Below are positions 36,154-43,970 of a stretch of DNA of 64,000 nt, one piece after another (the first letter of the stretch is position 1; each line of letters opens with the position of its first letter). The DNA comes from JABWBD01 sp040768665 (GTDB taxonomy: Bacteria; Planctomycetota; Planctomycetia; Pirellulales; Thermoguttaceae). The DNA is taken from NCBI GenBank assembly GCA_040768665.1, contig JAXGMN010000042.1:1-64000 (forward strand), given 5' to 3'. A program made the translations under genes and the position numbers. A model generated the notes under the pieces. It saw only the letters and a program-made list of their open reading frames with translations. It was not told where the DNA came from and made no database searches.

Positions 36154-36369
36154 TTAAATGGCGACGTCCACGAGGCCCGCTTCAATGGTCGGGTCCGGAA
36201 CAGGGTCGCCATGAAGCCGCATGCCTTCGACGTGGAATTCGATGGCTTCGCGAATCAAATGCGCCAGCTCTTCGCGAGTAGCAGCCGTTGCGATGCATCC
36301 AGGAAGGTCCGGGACGTATGCGGACCAGTTGTGTTCACCTCGTTCGTAAATCACCGTGTATTGCGCCAT
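36154..36369 (-). CDS. hicB: HicB-type antitoxin, 71 aa
   Basis: The protein MAQYTVIYERGEHNWSAYVP then DLPGCIATAATREEL and LIREAIEFHVEGM is a classic short HicB: a partial RNase-H-like fold with the PDLPGC motif. It should bind and inhibit the HicA toxin encoded five bases upstream on the same strand, and the complex usually represses its own promoter. No separate DNA-binding domain is present, so it is the short form of the family. The hicA-hicB order is the common one. ATG 36369 is the only start consistent with the family N-terminus. Confidence 0.92.
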   Translation of the reverse strand: MAQYTVIYERGEHNWSAYVPDLPGCIATAATREELAHLIREAIEFHVEGMRLHGDPVPDPTIEAGLVDVAI

Positions 36370-36374
36370 AGCGG

Positions 36375-36563
36375 CTATTCCTCCAATCCGGCCTGTCGAA
36401 GAACACTTTTCAGCGTCTTGGGATGAACGTCCTCGCTCGCGTGACCGGACACAGTTACTGTTCCCGGCTTCGACGCATGACGCAACTGTCGGTGACTCCC
36501 GCGCGTTCGGTCGATCTGCCAGCCGTCCCTCTGCAAGATCTCCAGCAACTCGCGTACCTTCAA
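36375..36563 (-). CDS. hicA: HicA-type mRNA interferase toxin, 62 aa
   Basis: MKVRELLEILQRDGWQIDRT followed by RGSHRQLRH and HPKTLKSVLRQAGL is a standard HicA: a double-stranded-RNA-binding-like fold with the catalytic His24 in GSHRQ. It degrades mRNA when not held by HicB. The start codon is TTG at 36563; no in-frame ATG lies between it and an upstream stop, which suggests weak initiation, a sensible dose limit for a toxin. It is five bases ahead of hicB and should be cotranscribed. All expected residues are intact, so the pair is probably functional. Confidence 0.92.
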   Translation of the reverse strand: MKVRELLEILQRDGWQIDRTRGSHRQLRHASKPGTVTVSGHASEDVHPKTLKSVLRQAGLEE

Positions 36564-37018
36564 TTCCCACTCGCATTCTGCAATAGCCCATCATCGAAGC
36601 TGCGACAAGCCTCCCCCCAAAATGCGTGAGTGTTAATGAACGGCTTATCGCAGGAGACGTTTCCGAGCTATAGTCTGAAGCAGTTCGTTCTTCCGCTCGC
36701 GCGACCCTATTGTAACCGGCCCTGCGGTCGGCGGGCAAGCTATGGGAAGGCGAAACATTCGGCCGGATTTGAGGGGTTGGCGCGGGCTAGCCGAGGAACC
36801 TTTGGCTCCTGCCGCGCGAGGCGGCAGGGGGCCTCAAGCCTCAACCGGTAGCTGGTAACGACTGCTCGCTACGGAGCTTTGTTCAGCGGTGGGCGAGCCC
36901 ACCGGGATCCTTGAGGAACACAACCGGGTGCCAGGTGCATCGTCGAACACTCGATGCTTTCACCCACCCAGTTATAACCCCTTCTCTATCCTGCCCCCTT
37001 CTCGTTGGGCAATGGATG
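36564..37018. other. Region upstream of hicA, mostly dispersed repeat
   Basis: The first 210 bases should include the hicAB promoter on the minus strand; no operator was identified. The remainder is the repeat at 36778-36966, which runs up to the truncated end of the sulfatase-maturase fragment. Confidence 0.5.
36778..36966. repeat. Dispersed ~190-base repeat, copy B
   Basis: It contains GAGGAACCTTTGGCTCC, the hairpin CCTGCCGC-GCGAG-GCGGCAGG, a second hairpin CGGTGGGCGAGCCCACCG, GATCCTTGAGGAACACAACC and CGTCGAACACTCGATG. The blocks follow the same order as copy A at 14638-14815. It directly abuts a truncated gene. Confidence 0.7.
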
Positions 37019-37447
37019 GGCCTGCCCGCGCAGATCTGCTCGCTGGGGGAGGTTTGCGGGCGATCTCTGCTGGCGATGGAGAGCGACGGCAGCCTGTACT
37101 CGTGCGACCGGTTCGTGTTCCCCGAGTACCGCTTGGGCAACCTCCCCGAGGAGGGCTGCCGGCTGGGCGAGGTGGTGTATTCGGCGAAGCAGCGCCAGTT
37201 CGGCTGCCGCAAGCGAAACACGCTGCCGGACTACTGCCGCAGTTGCCCCCACGGTTTTGCGTGCAACGGGGAGTGCCCCAAGAGCCGCTTCCTCAAGACG
37301 CCGGACGGCCAGCCGGGGCTGAACTATTTTTGTTCGGGCATCCAGCGATTCTTGACGTATGCGGATCCGTACTTGCGCCAGATCGCCGCCGCGGTGCAGC
37401 GGAAGCGGGGGATGGAGCGTCCGGGGATGAGCGTTGACACGGCTTGA
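37019..37447 (+). pseudogene. C-terminal fragment of an anaerobic sulfatase-maturing enzyme (radical SAM/SPASM)
   Basis: The frame reads LLAMESDGSLYSCDRFVFPE, YRLGNLPEEG, SAKQRQFGCRKRNTLPDYCR, SCPHGFACNGECPKSRFLK and GLNYFCSGIQRFLTYADPYL. The cysteine pattern matches the SPASM domain of anSMEs, which binds two extra 4Fe-4S clusters and converts a Cys or Ser of sulfatases to formylglycine. The radical SAM core with its CxxxCxxC motif, normally about 250 residues upstream, is absent, replaced by the dispersed repeat. No start or ribosome site is evident, so this is a truncated relic. Planctomycetes carry many sulfatases and usually several maturases. Confidence 0.75.
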
Positions 37448-37881
37448 CGGGAATGAGTATGGAAGAAAAGAAGATGGGGAAAGGAAGATGGGGGGAAGAG
37501 TCGTTTTGTGCTGTCGTTCGCTGTGCAGTTGTGGGTTCCGTTGCGTGATGGTGTTCTATCGATCGGCGATTCATGCGGAAAGCTGTATCGATTCAGCAGA
37601 ATTTGCGGGCCAAGTCTGCAAAGGGCGGGTAGACTTGGTTCGAAGCAGGCCTTGGGGTTGGCGAGGCGGCTGGTGGCTCCACGTCCCGCTCGGCAAGCGG
37701 GACCTACTGGTTGCGACCCGCTGTTGAACCATGCCGGGTCTTGTTTGCGGAGGACGAGATCTGTGCTAGTGCGTCGTCCAGACTAAATTTTCGGTCGGGC
37801 ACGCGATTTCGTGCGGACAATGATCAATCGCTCTATGCGCGGCGACCTGAACTTTTAGCGTGGACAAGGCACTAGCCAGAC
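37448..37881. other. Intergenic region with two small repeats
   Basis: No gene is supportable. The region holds the second copy of the 58-base TATCGATCGGCGATTC element (37549-37608) and the palindrome GTCCCGCT-CGGCA-AGCGGGAC (37683-37703). Bases 37760-37880 contain no recognised structure. Confidence 0.5.
37683..37703. repeat. Short palindrome with CGGCA loop, copy 1
   Basis: GTCCCGCT and AGCGGGAC pair around the loop CGGCA, followed by CTAC. A related hairpin with the same loop (CGTTCGGCAAACGGGACCT) is at 63947-63983. Such units are common planctomycete dispersed repeats. Confidence 0.6.
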
Positions 37882-40800
37882 CTACATGTCAAATCCGCTG
37901 AGAATCCGCCGGGTGGCGCTGTCGAACGGAAAGGCGGCGTAGTGGGCGATTTGCCGCCGCTCGACGCGGAGCCTGGAAAGAGTGGCGTCGTCGCGGCTTT
38001 CGGTCATCTTCCGGTCGAACTCGTGCATCACGTCGCGAGAGAGCGAGCGGCCCTGCTCATACCACTGGGCCAGTTCGCCTCCGAGAGCCGCAACCACACC
38101 GTCCAGTTGCGCAAGAGTGGTCTCCGGCGGCCGCCGGAGTTCGTCCGCGGCGCCCGCGGCAAACTCCCGCATTTGCCCGACCCAACGAGCGATCTGCTGA
38201 ACGTCTTCCGGGTAGAATTCGTCCGCCTTCTTCGGCCGCGGGAGCCGCTTCATGAGTTCGGCGAGCTCCTCGACGCCGTCTTGATAGCTTCGCCTGTCGA
38301 AATCGAGCCAGGCAATCGCCTGCGAGGGGAGATGAAGCCCGGGATGGGCAAGCTTGATCTGCTGGAAATGGCGAATCGCCTCCTCCCGCTGGCGCGCCTT
38401 CATCAGCAGTAATCCGTAGAGCAGCCGCGGCTCGATTTCCTTGCCGGACACCTGCTCGGCGGCCTCGTAATCCGCTCGGACGGCCGCCATGTCGATACGA
38501 TCCTGGGGGAGATAGGCTGCCAGCCGGCGGATTGCCGACTTGGCCTCCTCAGTAAGCCGAGCGGGCCGTGCATCGGGCAGGAACAACTTGGGAGTCTGCG
38601 TTTGCGACGGCGAGGTACCGGCAGCGGCCATTGCCTGGTTGACGTACGTGTAAAGCTCCGTCGGCTCCATCCGGTTGTCACGGTTGACGTCGCCGCGGCC
38701 GGAAAAAGCCTCTGCGAGACTGCTGGCAAACAGCCCATGCTGCCGGTCGGCCAGGATCTGCCCGCGCTGCCCGGCAGAACTGCCGGCGATGGCCATCACG
38801 CTTCGCAGCGCTGCACGCCCGGCCGGCGCATCGAGCGTTTCGAGCATCTCGGCCGCGGAAGGTTGCCTGGCAAGGTCCTCGCCGGCACCGGTATGGCATG
38901 CGTCGAGAAGGAGGAGCTTTTCCCGTGCTTTGCACTGCTCGAGCTGGTCCACAAGATTCTGAAGGGCCATTCCTGTGGTGGCCATTCGACGGAAGTCGAA
39001 GTTTTTGGGAGCCAGGAAGACTTTTCCTTCCTCGTTCTGATAAGCGTGTCCCGCGAAGTAGACGACGACCTCGTCGTCGGCTTCGAGTCGCTCGAGAAAA
39101 TTCGCGGCCGCTTGCTCCAATCGAACCAGACTAGGATCCGTCAACAGCAGGGCCTGGTCCTTCGGCACCCGATGTCGCTTCACCAGCATCTCCTCGACGA
39201 GTTTGGCGTCGGCCAGCGTATGTTCCAGCCGGCTGAGCGACTGATCGTCGTAATCCTGGACCCCGACGATCACTGCCCAGCGGCTCGGGTCGGCCGGTCG
39301 GCGCGCGGCGATGCTGAGGATTCGGGGGTTCTTCGCATCCGGGGAGTCGTGTGTCAGGTCGATGTGGTCTCCGGCGCGGAGATCGGCCAGTTCGACCGGT
39401 TCCCCTCCCAGGGTAATCTTCGCATCGGTTCCGACCAGGAAAGTCCCCACCGCTTGCTCGCTTTCGAGCTGGACCTGCAAGGTCCGGGTCGACTCCTCGA
39501 CCGACTGCACCACACCGGCCTGGCCGAGCACTCGGTAAGCATCGACCCGCACGATCTGCGTGTCGTGCGCGATGCTGACCTGGTCGCCCGGCTTCAAATC
39601 GCCCGGCTTGAGCATCTGCTGGTTCAGAAATCGCAGATCATTGATCGTCACCTCGCAGTCCGGGGCGATCGGCATGTTGACGACCGAGGCGGCGTCTCCG
39701 TCTCCCGTTGCGAACGTCAGCGTTCGCTTAGCCACGTTCAGATCGCGCAGGACGCCTTCGGCGGTCACCACGCGCTCGACTGCCAGTTCCGTTGCCACGC
39801 GGCCGGTTTCCTCCCCGAGATGGGCGACGACAGCGCGGTCGTCCGGCTCGATGTCGGCAAGCGCGACCGGCTTTCCGTTGAGTTGGTCCTTCCCGTTGAA
39901 CGTGATCTTCACGCTCGCCGGAACACGGACCACGAGAGGCTGGTCGCGCTGGTCCACATTGACCGAGACCGTGCCGGAATCGGGCTCGACGGATTCGATC
40001 CGGCCGCGGGCGATCTCGGGCCGGGTGGCGCGGACGATGGTCACTTTTCCGCCTGCCTCGTTGCGGAGAATCTCCACTTCCGCACGATCGCCCGGCGCCA
40101 GATCCCGAAGCAGCACTTTCTTGTCGTTCACGTAGAACTCATCGCCTGGCTTCACAAGAATTTCTCGGGGCTCGCCGTCCTTGCCCGACTCCAGCACAAG
40201 GGATCGGTCATCCGGGTACACGTTGCGGATCGTGCCGGAGGTTGGCTGAACGCCGGCGGCGACCTCGGCAGGCGGCGGTTCCTTGCTCGGCAGAAGCATC
40301 GCCACGCTCAGCACCAGCGAGCAGGCCATCGCCACAGCGGCCGCGATCCGCATCAGGCGCTTCTTGCGAGCCTCTTCGGCCGCGGCCGGGTCCGGTTGTT
40401 CGTCCGGCTTGGGCGGAGGAACCACCGCGGCGGGCGGGGCGTGCAACTCGTGAAGGACCTCCTGGGCCGAACGGTAGCGCTGCGTCTGATCTTTGGCCAC
40501 CAACCGCTGGATCACGTGGGCCAGGTCCGGAGGAACCCCCTGCAGCACCTTGTGGATTTCCGGAAGATTGCGGTCCGGGGCGGCGTGCCACATGAGCCAG
40601 GCGATCTGACGGTCGCGACCGTACGTGGCCAGCCCGGGGAACAGCGATTCGAATTGCGGCCCGCAGAGAAGCTCGTAGGCGGAAAACCCGAGGGAATAAA
40701 GATCGCTGGCCGGACCGATCGGACCGAACTGGTTTGCGACCAATTCGGGAGCCATATACTTCGTCGTCCCTTTGAGCAGGCTCCCCTGTTCGCTGCTTGC

Positions 40801-41247
40801 CCGGCGCGCGAGCCCGAAGTCGCCGAGCTTCACGATGTTTTGCGGATTGACCAGAATGTTGCTGGGCTTGATGTCTCCGTGGATGATACCGTTGGTGTGG
40901 AGGAAACCGAGCGCGCCCAGGCAACTCGACAGCACGACGCGGAGGTAATCCAGGTCGATCGGACCGGTCTCGGCGCTTCGCTGCAAATTGCCCTGCATCA
41001 GTTCCAGGATGAGCCAGCCACGCGGCCGGACCACGTCGTAGATCGTCAGGATATGGGGATGCTGCAGCGATGCCAGAAGCTGCGCTTCCCGCCAGTAGCG
41101 CTCCAGTTGTCTCGGGTCGCTGAGGAACTGCTGGTGAATCTGTTTGACCGCCACCTCGCGGCCCAGTTCCCGGTCGCGGGCACGGTAAACGGTGGCGAAA
41201 TCGCCCGAGGCGACCGTGCCGACGATTTCATAGCGCGTAGCGGACAT
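37882..41247 (-). CDS. Ser/Thr kinase-transmembrane-caspase fusion protein, 1121 aa
   Basis: The N-terminal kinase domain (1-270) has catalytic Lys35 (EVAVK), the catalytic loop H123-G-D125-IKPSN, D143-FG and APE 166-168; HGD in place of HRD is a variant that may remove activation-loop control. A membrane helix lies at about 300-319 (IAAAVAMACSLVLSVAMLL), so the kinase is cytoplasmic and the rest outside. Residues 335-650 contain three or four related beta-rich repeats (e.g. SGTIRNVYPDDRSLVLES). Residues 655-850 are a caspase-like (peptidase C14) domain with His734 in YFAGHAYQ and Cys784 in LLLDACHTG, then an EF-hand-like DVNRDNRMEPTEL. The C-terminus is helical, TPR-like. It lies 16 bases downstream of a zinc-ribbon gene at the end of the Tad pilus array. 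Its targets are unknown. Confidence 0.93.
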   Translation of the reverse strand: MSATRYEIVGTVASGDFATVYRARDRELGREVAVKQIHQQFLSDPRQLERYWREAQLLASLQHPHILTIYDVVRPRGWLILELMQGNLQRSAETGPIDLDYLRVVLSSCLGALGFLHTNGIIHGDIKPSNILVNPQNIVKLGDFGLARRASSEQGSLLKGTTKYMAPELVANQFGPIGPASDLYSLGFSAYELLCGPQFESLFPGLATYGRDRQIAWLMWHAAPDRNLPEIHKVLQGVPPDLAHVIQRLVAKDQTQRYRSAQEVLHELHAPPAAVVPPPKPDEQPDPAAAEEARKKRLMRIAAAVAMACSLVLSVAMLLPSKEPPPAEVAAGVQPTSGTIRNVYPDDRSLVLESGKDGEPREILVKPGDEFYVNDKKVLLRDLAPGDRAEVEILRNEAGGKVTIVRATRPEIARGRIESVEPDSGTVSVNVDQRDQPLVVRVPASVKITFNGKDQLNGKPVALADIEPDDRAVVAHLGEETGRVATELAVERVVTAEGVLRDLNVAKRTLTFATGDGDAASVVNMPIAPDCEVTINDLRFLNQQMLKPGDLKPGDQVSIAHDTQIVRVDAYRVLGQAGVVQSVEESTRTLQVQLESEQAVGTFLVGTDAKITLGGEPVELADLRAGDHIDLTHDSPDAKNPRILSIAARRPADPSRWAVIVGVQDYDDQSLSRLEHTLADAKLVEEMLVKRHRVPKDQALLLTDPSLVRLEQAAANFLERLEADDEVVVYFAGHAYQNEEGKVFLAPKNFDFRRMATTGMALQNLVDQLEQCKAREKLLLLDACHTGAGEDLARQPSAAEMLETLDAPAGRAALRSVMAIAGSSAGQRGQILADRQHGLFASSLAEAFSGRGDVNRDNRMEPTELYTYVNQAMAAAGTSPSQTQTPKLFLPDARPARLTEEAKSAIRRLAAYLPQDRIDMAAVRADYEAAEQVSGKEIEPRLLYGLLLMKARQREEAIRHFQQIKLAHPGLHLPSQAIAWLDFDRRSYQDGVEELAELMKRLPRPKKADEFYPEDVQQIARWVGQMREFAAGAADELRRPPETTLAQLDGVVAALGGELAQWYEQGRSLSRDVMHEFDRKMTESRDDATLSRLRVERRQIAHYAAFPFDSATRRILSGFDM

Positions 41248-41263
41248 GAAGCCTCCCCGGCTC

Positions 41264-42148
41264 CTACAAATGGCTCAGGACGATCGTGATCTGTCTCTCC
41301 AGCTCCTGGTCGCGGTACGGACTGCCGGTCAGCCCTCGCTCGAACCTGCCGCGTTCGGCGCGGAGCATGGCGAGCACCTTGCGGTACCGCTCTTGCTCCG
41401 TCTTGCGGTCGCCGATGGAATGGGCCCGCGCGGCCTCGCGGAGATCAATCTGATACGGCGCCAGAGGTTGATTCGGATCGAGGTTGGCGAAGTACTGTTC
41501 TTCGATGACTCTCCTTGCCCGGTGGGCTTCTTCCAGACCGGTCGTATTCCGCGGTTCGAAATCGACCAGGACGAGCACGGTCGACATGACCACGCTCAGC
41601 GACAGAACCACCAGCAGAACGAGGGGGTTCGACGAGCGATTTCCCTTCGTCTCGGCTTCCTCGCGGCCCGGTTCCTTGAGCCTGAGTTCGGGGAGTTTGC
41701 CGTCTTCGGCCAGTTTCAGCGCCGATTCGGTCGATTCGGCGGTGATGAATCTCGCCACCTTCCGCGGTGGCGGAACCGTCGGCGGAGGCGGCTGAGCAGG
41801 GGCGGATCTCTGCGATGCCGCCACCATCGCTCCGTCGCCGCTCGACGGCCCCCGCACCCCTGGCGGTCCCGCGCTGCCGGGCCCGGCCAGCCAGGCTCCC
41901 TGACCAGTGGCCGGAGGAGGAGCGGGCGGTCCCGGTCGCAGCGAATTGCCCGTGCCCGCTGCCGATGCCGGGGGAGCGGGCGGACCCGCGGCGCCCTGTG
42001 GCGGCGGCGCCGGCATCGTGTCTGAGGAACCGGGCTTGGGCACCCAGAACCGGCCGCCGCAATGCGGGCAGTTGGCGTAGCCTCCAACCTTCTTGTTGGG
42101 CACGGCCAACGGCGTCTTGCAGCGCGGACAGTCGAGTCTGATCGGCAT
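41264..42148 (-). CDS. Zinc-ribbon membrane protein linked to Tad locus, 294 aa
   Basis: An N-terminal zinc ribbon (LDCPRCKTPLAVPNKKVGGY followed by NCPHCGGRF) is typical of planctomycete membrane proteins of this class. A long proline/alanine/glycine-rich linker spans about residues 38-125. After a short charged stretch one transmembrane helix (NPLVLLVVLSLSVVMSTVLVL) precedes a roughly 90-residue helical domain with EEAHRARRVIEEQYFANLDP and RYRKVLAMLRAERGRFERGL, presumably exported. Function is unknown. It sits between tadC (18 bases) and the kinase-caspase gene (16 bases), so it is probably in the same transcript and may link pilus machinery and kinase. Confidence 0.85.
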   Translation of the reverse strand: MPIRLDCPRCKTPLAVPNKKVGGYANCPHCGGRFWVPKPGSSDTMPAPPPQGAAGPPAPPASAAGTGNSLRPGPPAPPPATGQGAWLAGPGSAGPPGVRGPSSGDGAMVAASQRSAPAQPPPPTVPPPRKVARFITAESTESALKLAEDGKLPELRLKEPGREEAETKGNRSSNPLVLLVVLSLSVVMSTVLVLVDFEPRNTTGLEEAHRARRVIEEQYFANLDPNQPLAPYQIDLREAARAHSIGDRKTEQERYRKVLAMLRAERGRFERGLTGSPYRDQELERQITIVLSHL

Positions 42149-42166
42149 GTTGTCTCGCCGCCTTGC

Positions 42167-43111
42167 CTAGAGGGCCAATCCGAACGAAAGGTAATTCAAC
42201 ATAAACGGGCCGATAATGATGAGCACGGTGGCCACCATCACCAGAACGCCCGGCAGGAGCATATTGACGCCCGCCTCGCCTGCCACCGCCTCGGCTCGCT
42301 GTGTCCGCTTGATCCGGAGCATCTCCGCCTGCGTGCGGAAGATATGGGCCAGCGGCGTGCCCAGCGTCTCCCCCTGCAAGATCGAGCCGATGATGCTGGT
42401 GATCTCGTCGTCGCTGAGCCGGTCGCGCATGGCGGCGAAGGACTCGTAGCGGGTCTTCCCCAGCCGCATATCCGTCAGCACGCGTCCGAATTCCTCGGCC
42501 ACCGGATGGTCTTCGAATTCCTTGACCGCCTGCGACAAAGCGCTCAGAAACGTGGAACCCGCCTCGAGGAGCAAGGTCAGCAGGTCGAGAAGAAACGGCA
42601 TCCGCCGCTTGATCATCCGCAGCCGCGCGGCCGCCCTTGCCGATAGCCTGCGTCGGAGAAAGCCAACCGTGGCGAGCATCGCGCCGAACGCCACCAGCAA
42701 GCCCCCCAGCCCGAACCACGAGACCGTATAGTACACGTACAGCGGCGTGACCCCCATCGCGACCAATTCCATCCGTGCGAGATATTCCTCCGCCAGCCAG
42801 AACCGCGGCAGCCCGGCCGCCTGGATCTCCCGCTGGACCTCCGGCAGGCTGTCGCGGAACACAATCCGGTTGAAGCGGGCCACGATTTGGATCGCCGGCT
42901 GGAACACCCGGTAAAACGCGCTCATCCGCCGCAGTTCATTGATGCGGCTGATGTCGTAGCGCCATTCCGCCCCCTGCTGCAAATCCTCCGTCTGAAGCAG
43001 CCGGATCACCCACCGCACGACCAGGAATACCGCCGTGCCCACGGCGATGCTGGCGACCGTGCGGAGTGCGGCGGTCTGAGCGGGAACTGCGGCGAAGGGG
43101 ATAAAGTGCAT
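42167..43111 (-). CDS. tadC: Tad pilus inner-membrane platform protein TadC, 314 aa
   Basis: This is a type II secretion GspF-domain protein. A membrane segment near the N-terminus (VGTAVFLVVRWVIRLL), two central ones (ELVAMGVTPLYVYYTVSWFG, LLVAFGAMLATVGFL) and a C-terminal one (MLLPGVLVMVATVLIIIGPFM) enclose the cytoplasmic helical core with RRMPFLLDLLTLLLEAGSTF and GTPLAHIFRTQAEMLRIKR, the TadC signature. It forms the inner-membrane platform together with TadB, above the TadA ATPase, to push Flp pilin subunits into the pilus. It follows tadB by four bases. Confidence 0.92.
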   Translation of the reverse strand: MHFIPFAAVPAQTAALRTVASIAVGTAVFLVVRWVIRLLQTEDLQQGAEWRYDISRINELRRMSAFYRVFQPAIQIVARFNRIVFRDSLPEVQREIQAAGLPRFWLAEEYLARMELVAMGVTPLYVYYTVSWFGLGGLLVAFGAMLATVGFLRRRLSARAAARLRMIKRRMPFLLDLLTLLLEAGSTFLSALSQAVKEFEDHPVAEEFGRVLTDMRLGKTRYESFAAMRDRLSDDEITSIIGSILQGETLGTPLAHIFRTQAEMLRIKRTQRAEAVAGEAGVNMLLPGVLVMVATVLIIIGPFMLNYLSFGLAL

Positions 43112-43115
43112 TGCG

Positions 43116-43967
43116 TCAGATATCCGGATTCAAGATCACACGGGCCCAGAAGTAGGCCGCGATGTTCAGGAGTACGGCAATCGCCAGCATCATCTGGCCG
43201 ACGGTCGTCGTAAACAAAAGCGCCGTGTTGCCGGGGTCGACGAACCAGTACACCGCGAGAATGAAGGCCGGCGCCATTGCCATGTACACGGCTGATTTTC
43301 GGGCCTGGGCGGTCTCCGACATCACCTTTCGCTCGAGCCGCTGCAGCTCGAGCACGCTCTCGGCGATACGTTCCACCGTCTCGTTCAGGCGTCCACCGCT
43401 CTCGTGGCTCGCCATCATGGCCGCGGCGAACAGCGCGAAATTCTCGCTCCGCAGCCGCTCGCTCGCCTCCGAAAGCGTTCGGGCCAGCGGTTTGCCCAGG
43501 TTGTATTCAGCGGCGATCTGATGGAACTCGGCATTGATCGGTTTCGGGCACTGCGCGGCGAGGATCTCCAGCGATTGCACCAGGGAAAGGCCTGCGCGGA
43601 TCGCGTTTGCCAGAGTGACCATTGCGTCGGCCAACTGGTCCTCGATCTTCTGGCGGTGGCGTTCCGCCATTCTCCGCAGCAACAACCATGGTCCCGCTGC
43701 CAGGAAGACCGAGATCAGCACGCCGAAGACAAGGCTGTCCAACAGCAGCCAGAAGACCGCGAACGCGGCGGCAATGGCCGTCAACCATAGCCCCAGGTAC
43801 CGTCGGACCCTGCGCGTCGGTGCGCGGAGCCGCCGGAGCTTGTCGGTGATGTCCCGCTCCACGGCATTGATCGCCTGTGCGTAGTAGTCGGCTCCGGCGT
43901 AGGCTCCCAGGGCCACGGCCGCGGCGATGCATGCATTTGCCAACCACAGTTCCGTTTCCGGCGGCAT
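43116..43967 (-). CDS. tadB: Tad pilus inner-membrane platform protein TadB, 283 aa
   Basis: A GspF-domain protein with N-terminal and central membrane segments (AIAAAFAVFWLLLDSLVFGVLI) and two C-terminal helices (MAMAPAFILAVYWFVDPGN, QMMLAIAVLLNIAAYFWAR). The cytoplasmic core DQLADAMVTLANAIRAGLSL, QSLEILAAQCPKPINAEF and ASHESGGRLNETVERIAESV is characteristic of TadB. It pairs with TadC to make the platform for pilus assembly. The gene lies three bases after the FHA-TadA gene and four before tadC; this tight packing marks one operon. Confidence 0.93.
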   Translation of the reverse strand: MPPETELWLANACIAAAVALGAYAGADYYAQAINAVERDITDKLRRLRAPTRRVRRYLGLWLTAIAAAFAVFWLLLDSLVFGVLISVFLAAGPWLLLRRMAERHRQKIEDQLADAMVTLANAIRAGLSLVQSLEILAAQCPKPINAEFHQIAAEYNLGKPLARTLSEASERLRSENFALFAAAMMASHESGGRLNETVERIAESVLELQRLERKVMSETAQARKSAVYMAMAPAFILAVYWFVDPGNTALLFTTTVGQMMLAIAVLLNIAAYFWARVILNPDI

Positions 43968-43970
43968 CGA

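Noticed and set aside
38602..41289. 895-codon open frame on the plus strand, antisense to the kinase-caspase gene
   Set aside because: It is a GC-rich shadow of a gene with full kinase and caspase motifs; its translation is rich in Arg, His and Val without any domain, and it has no ribosome site.
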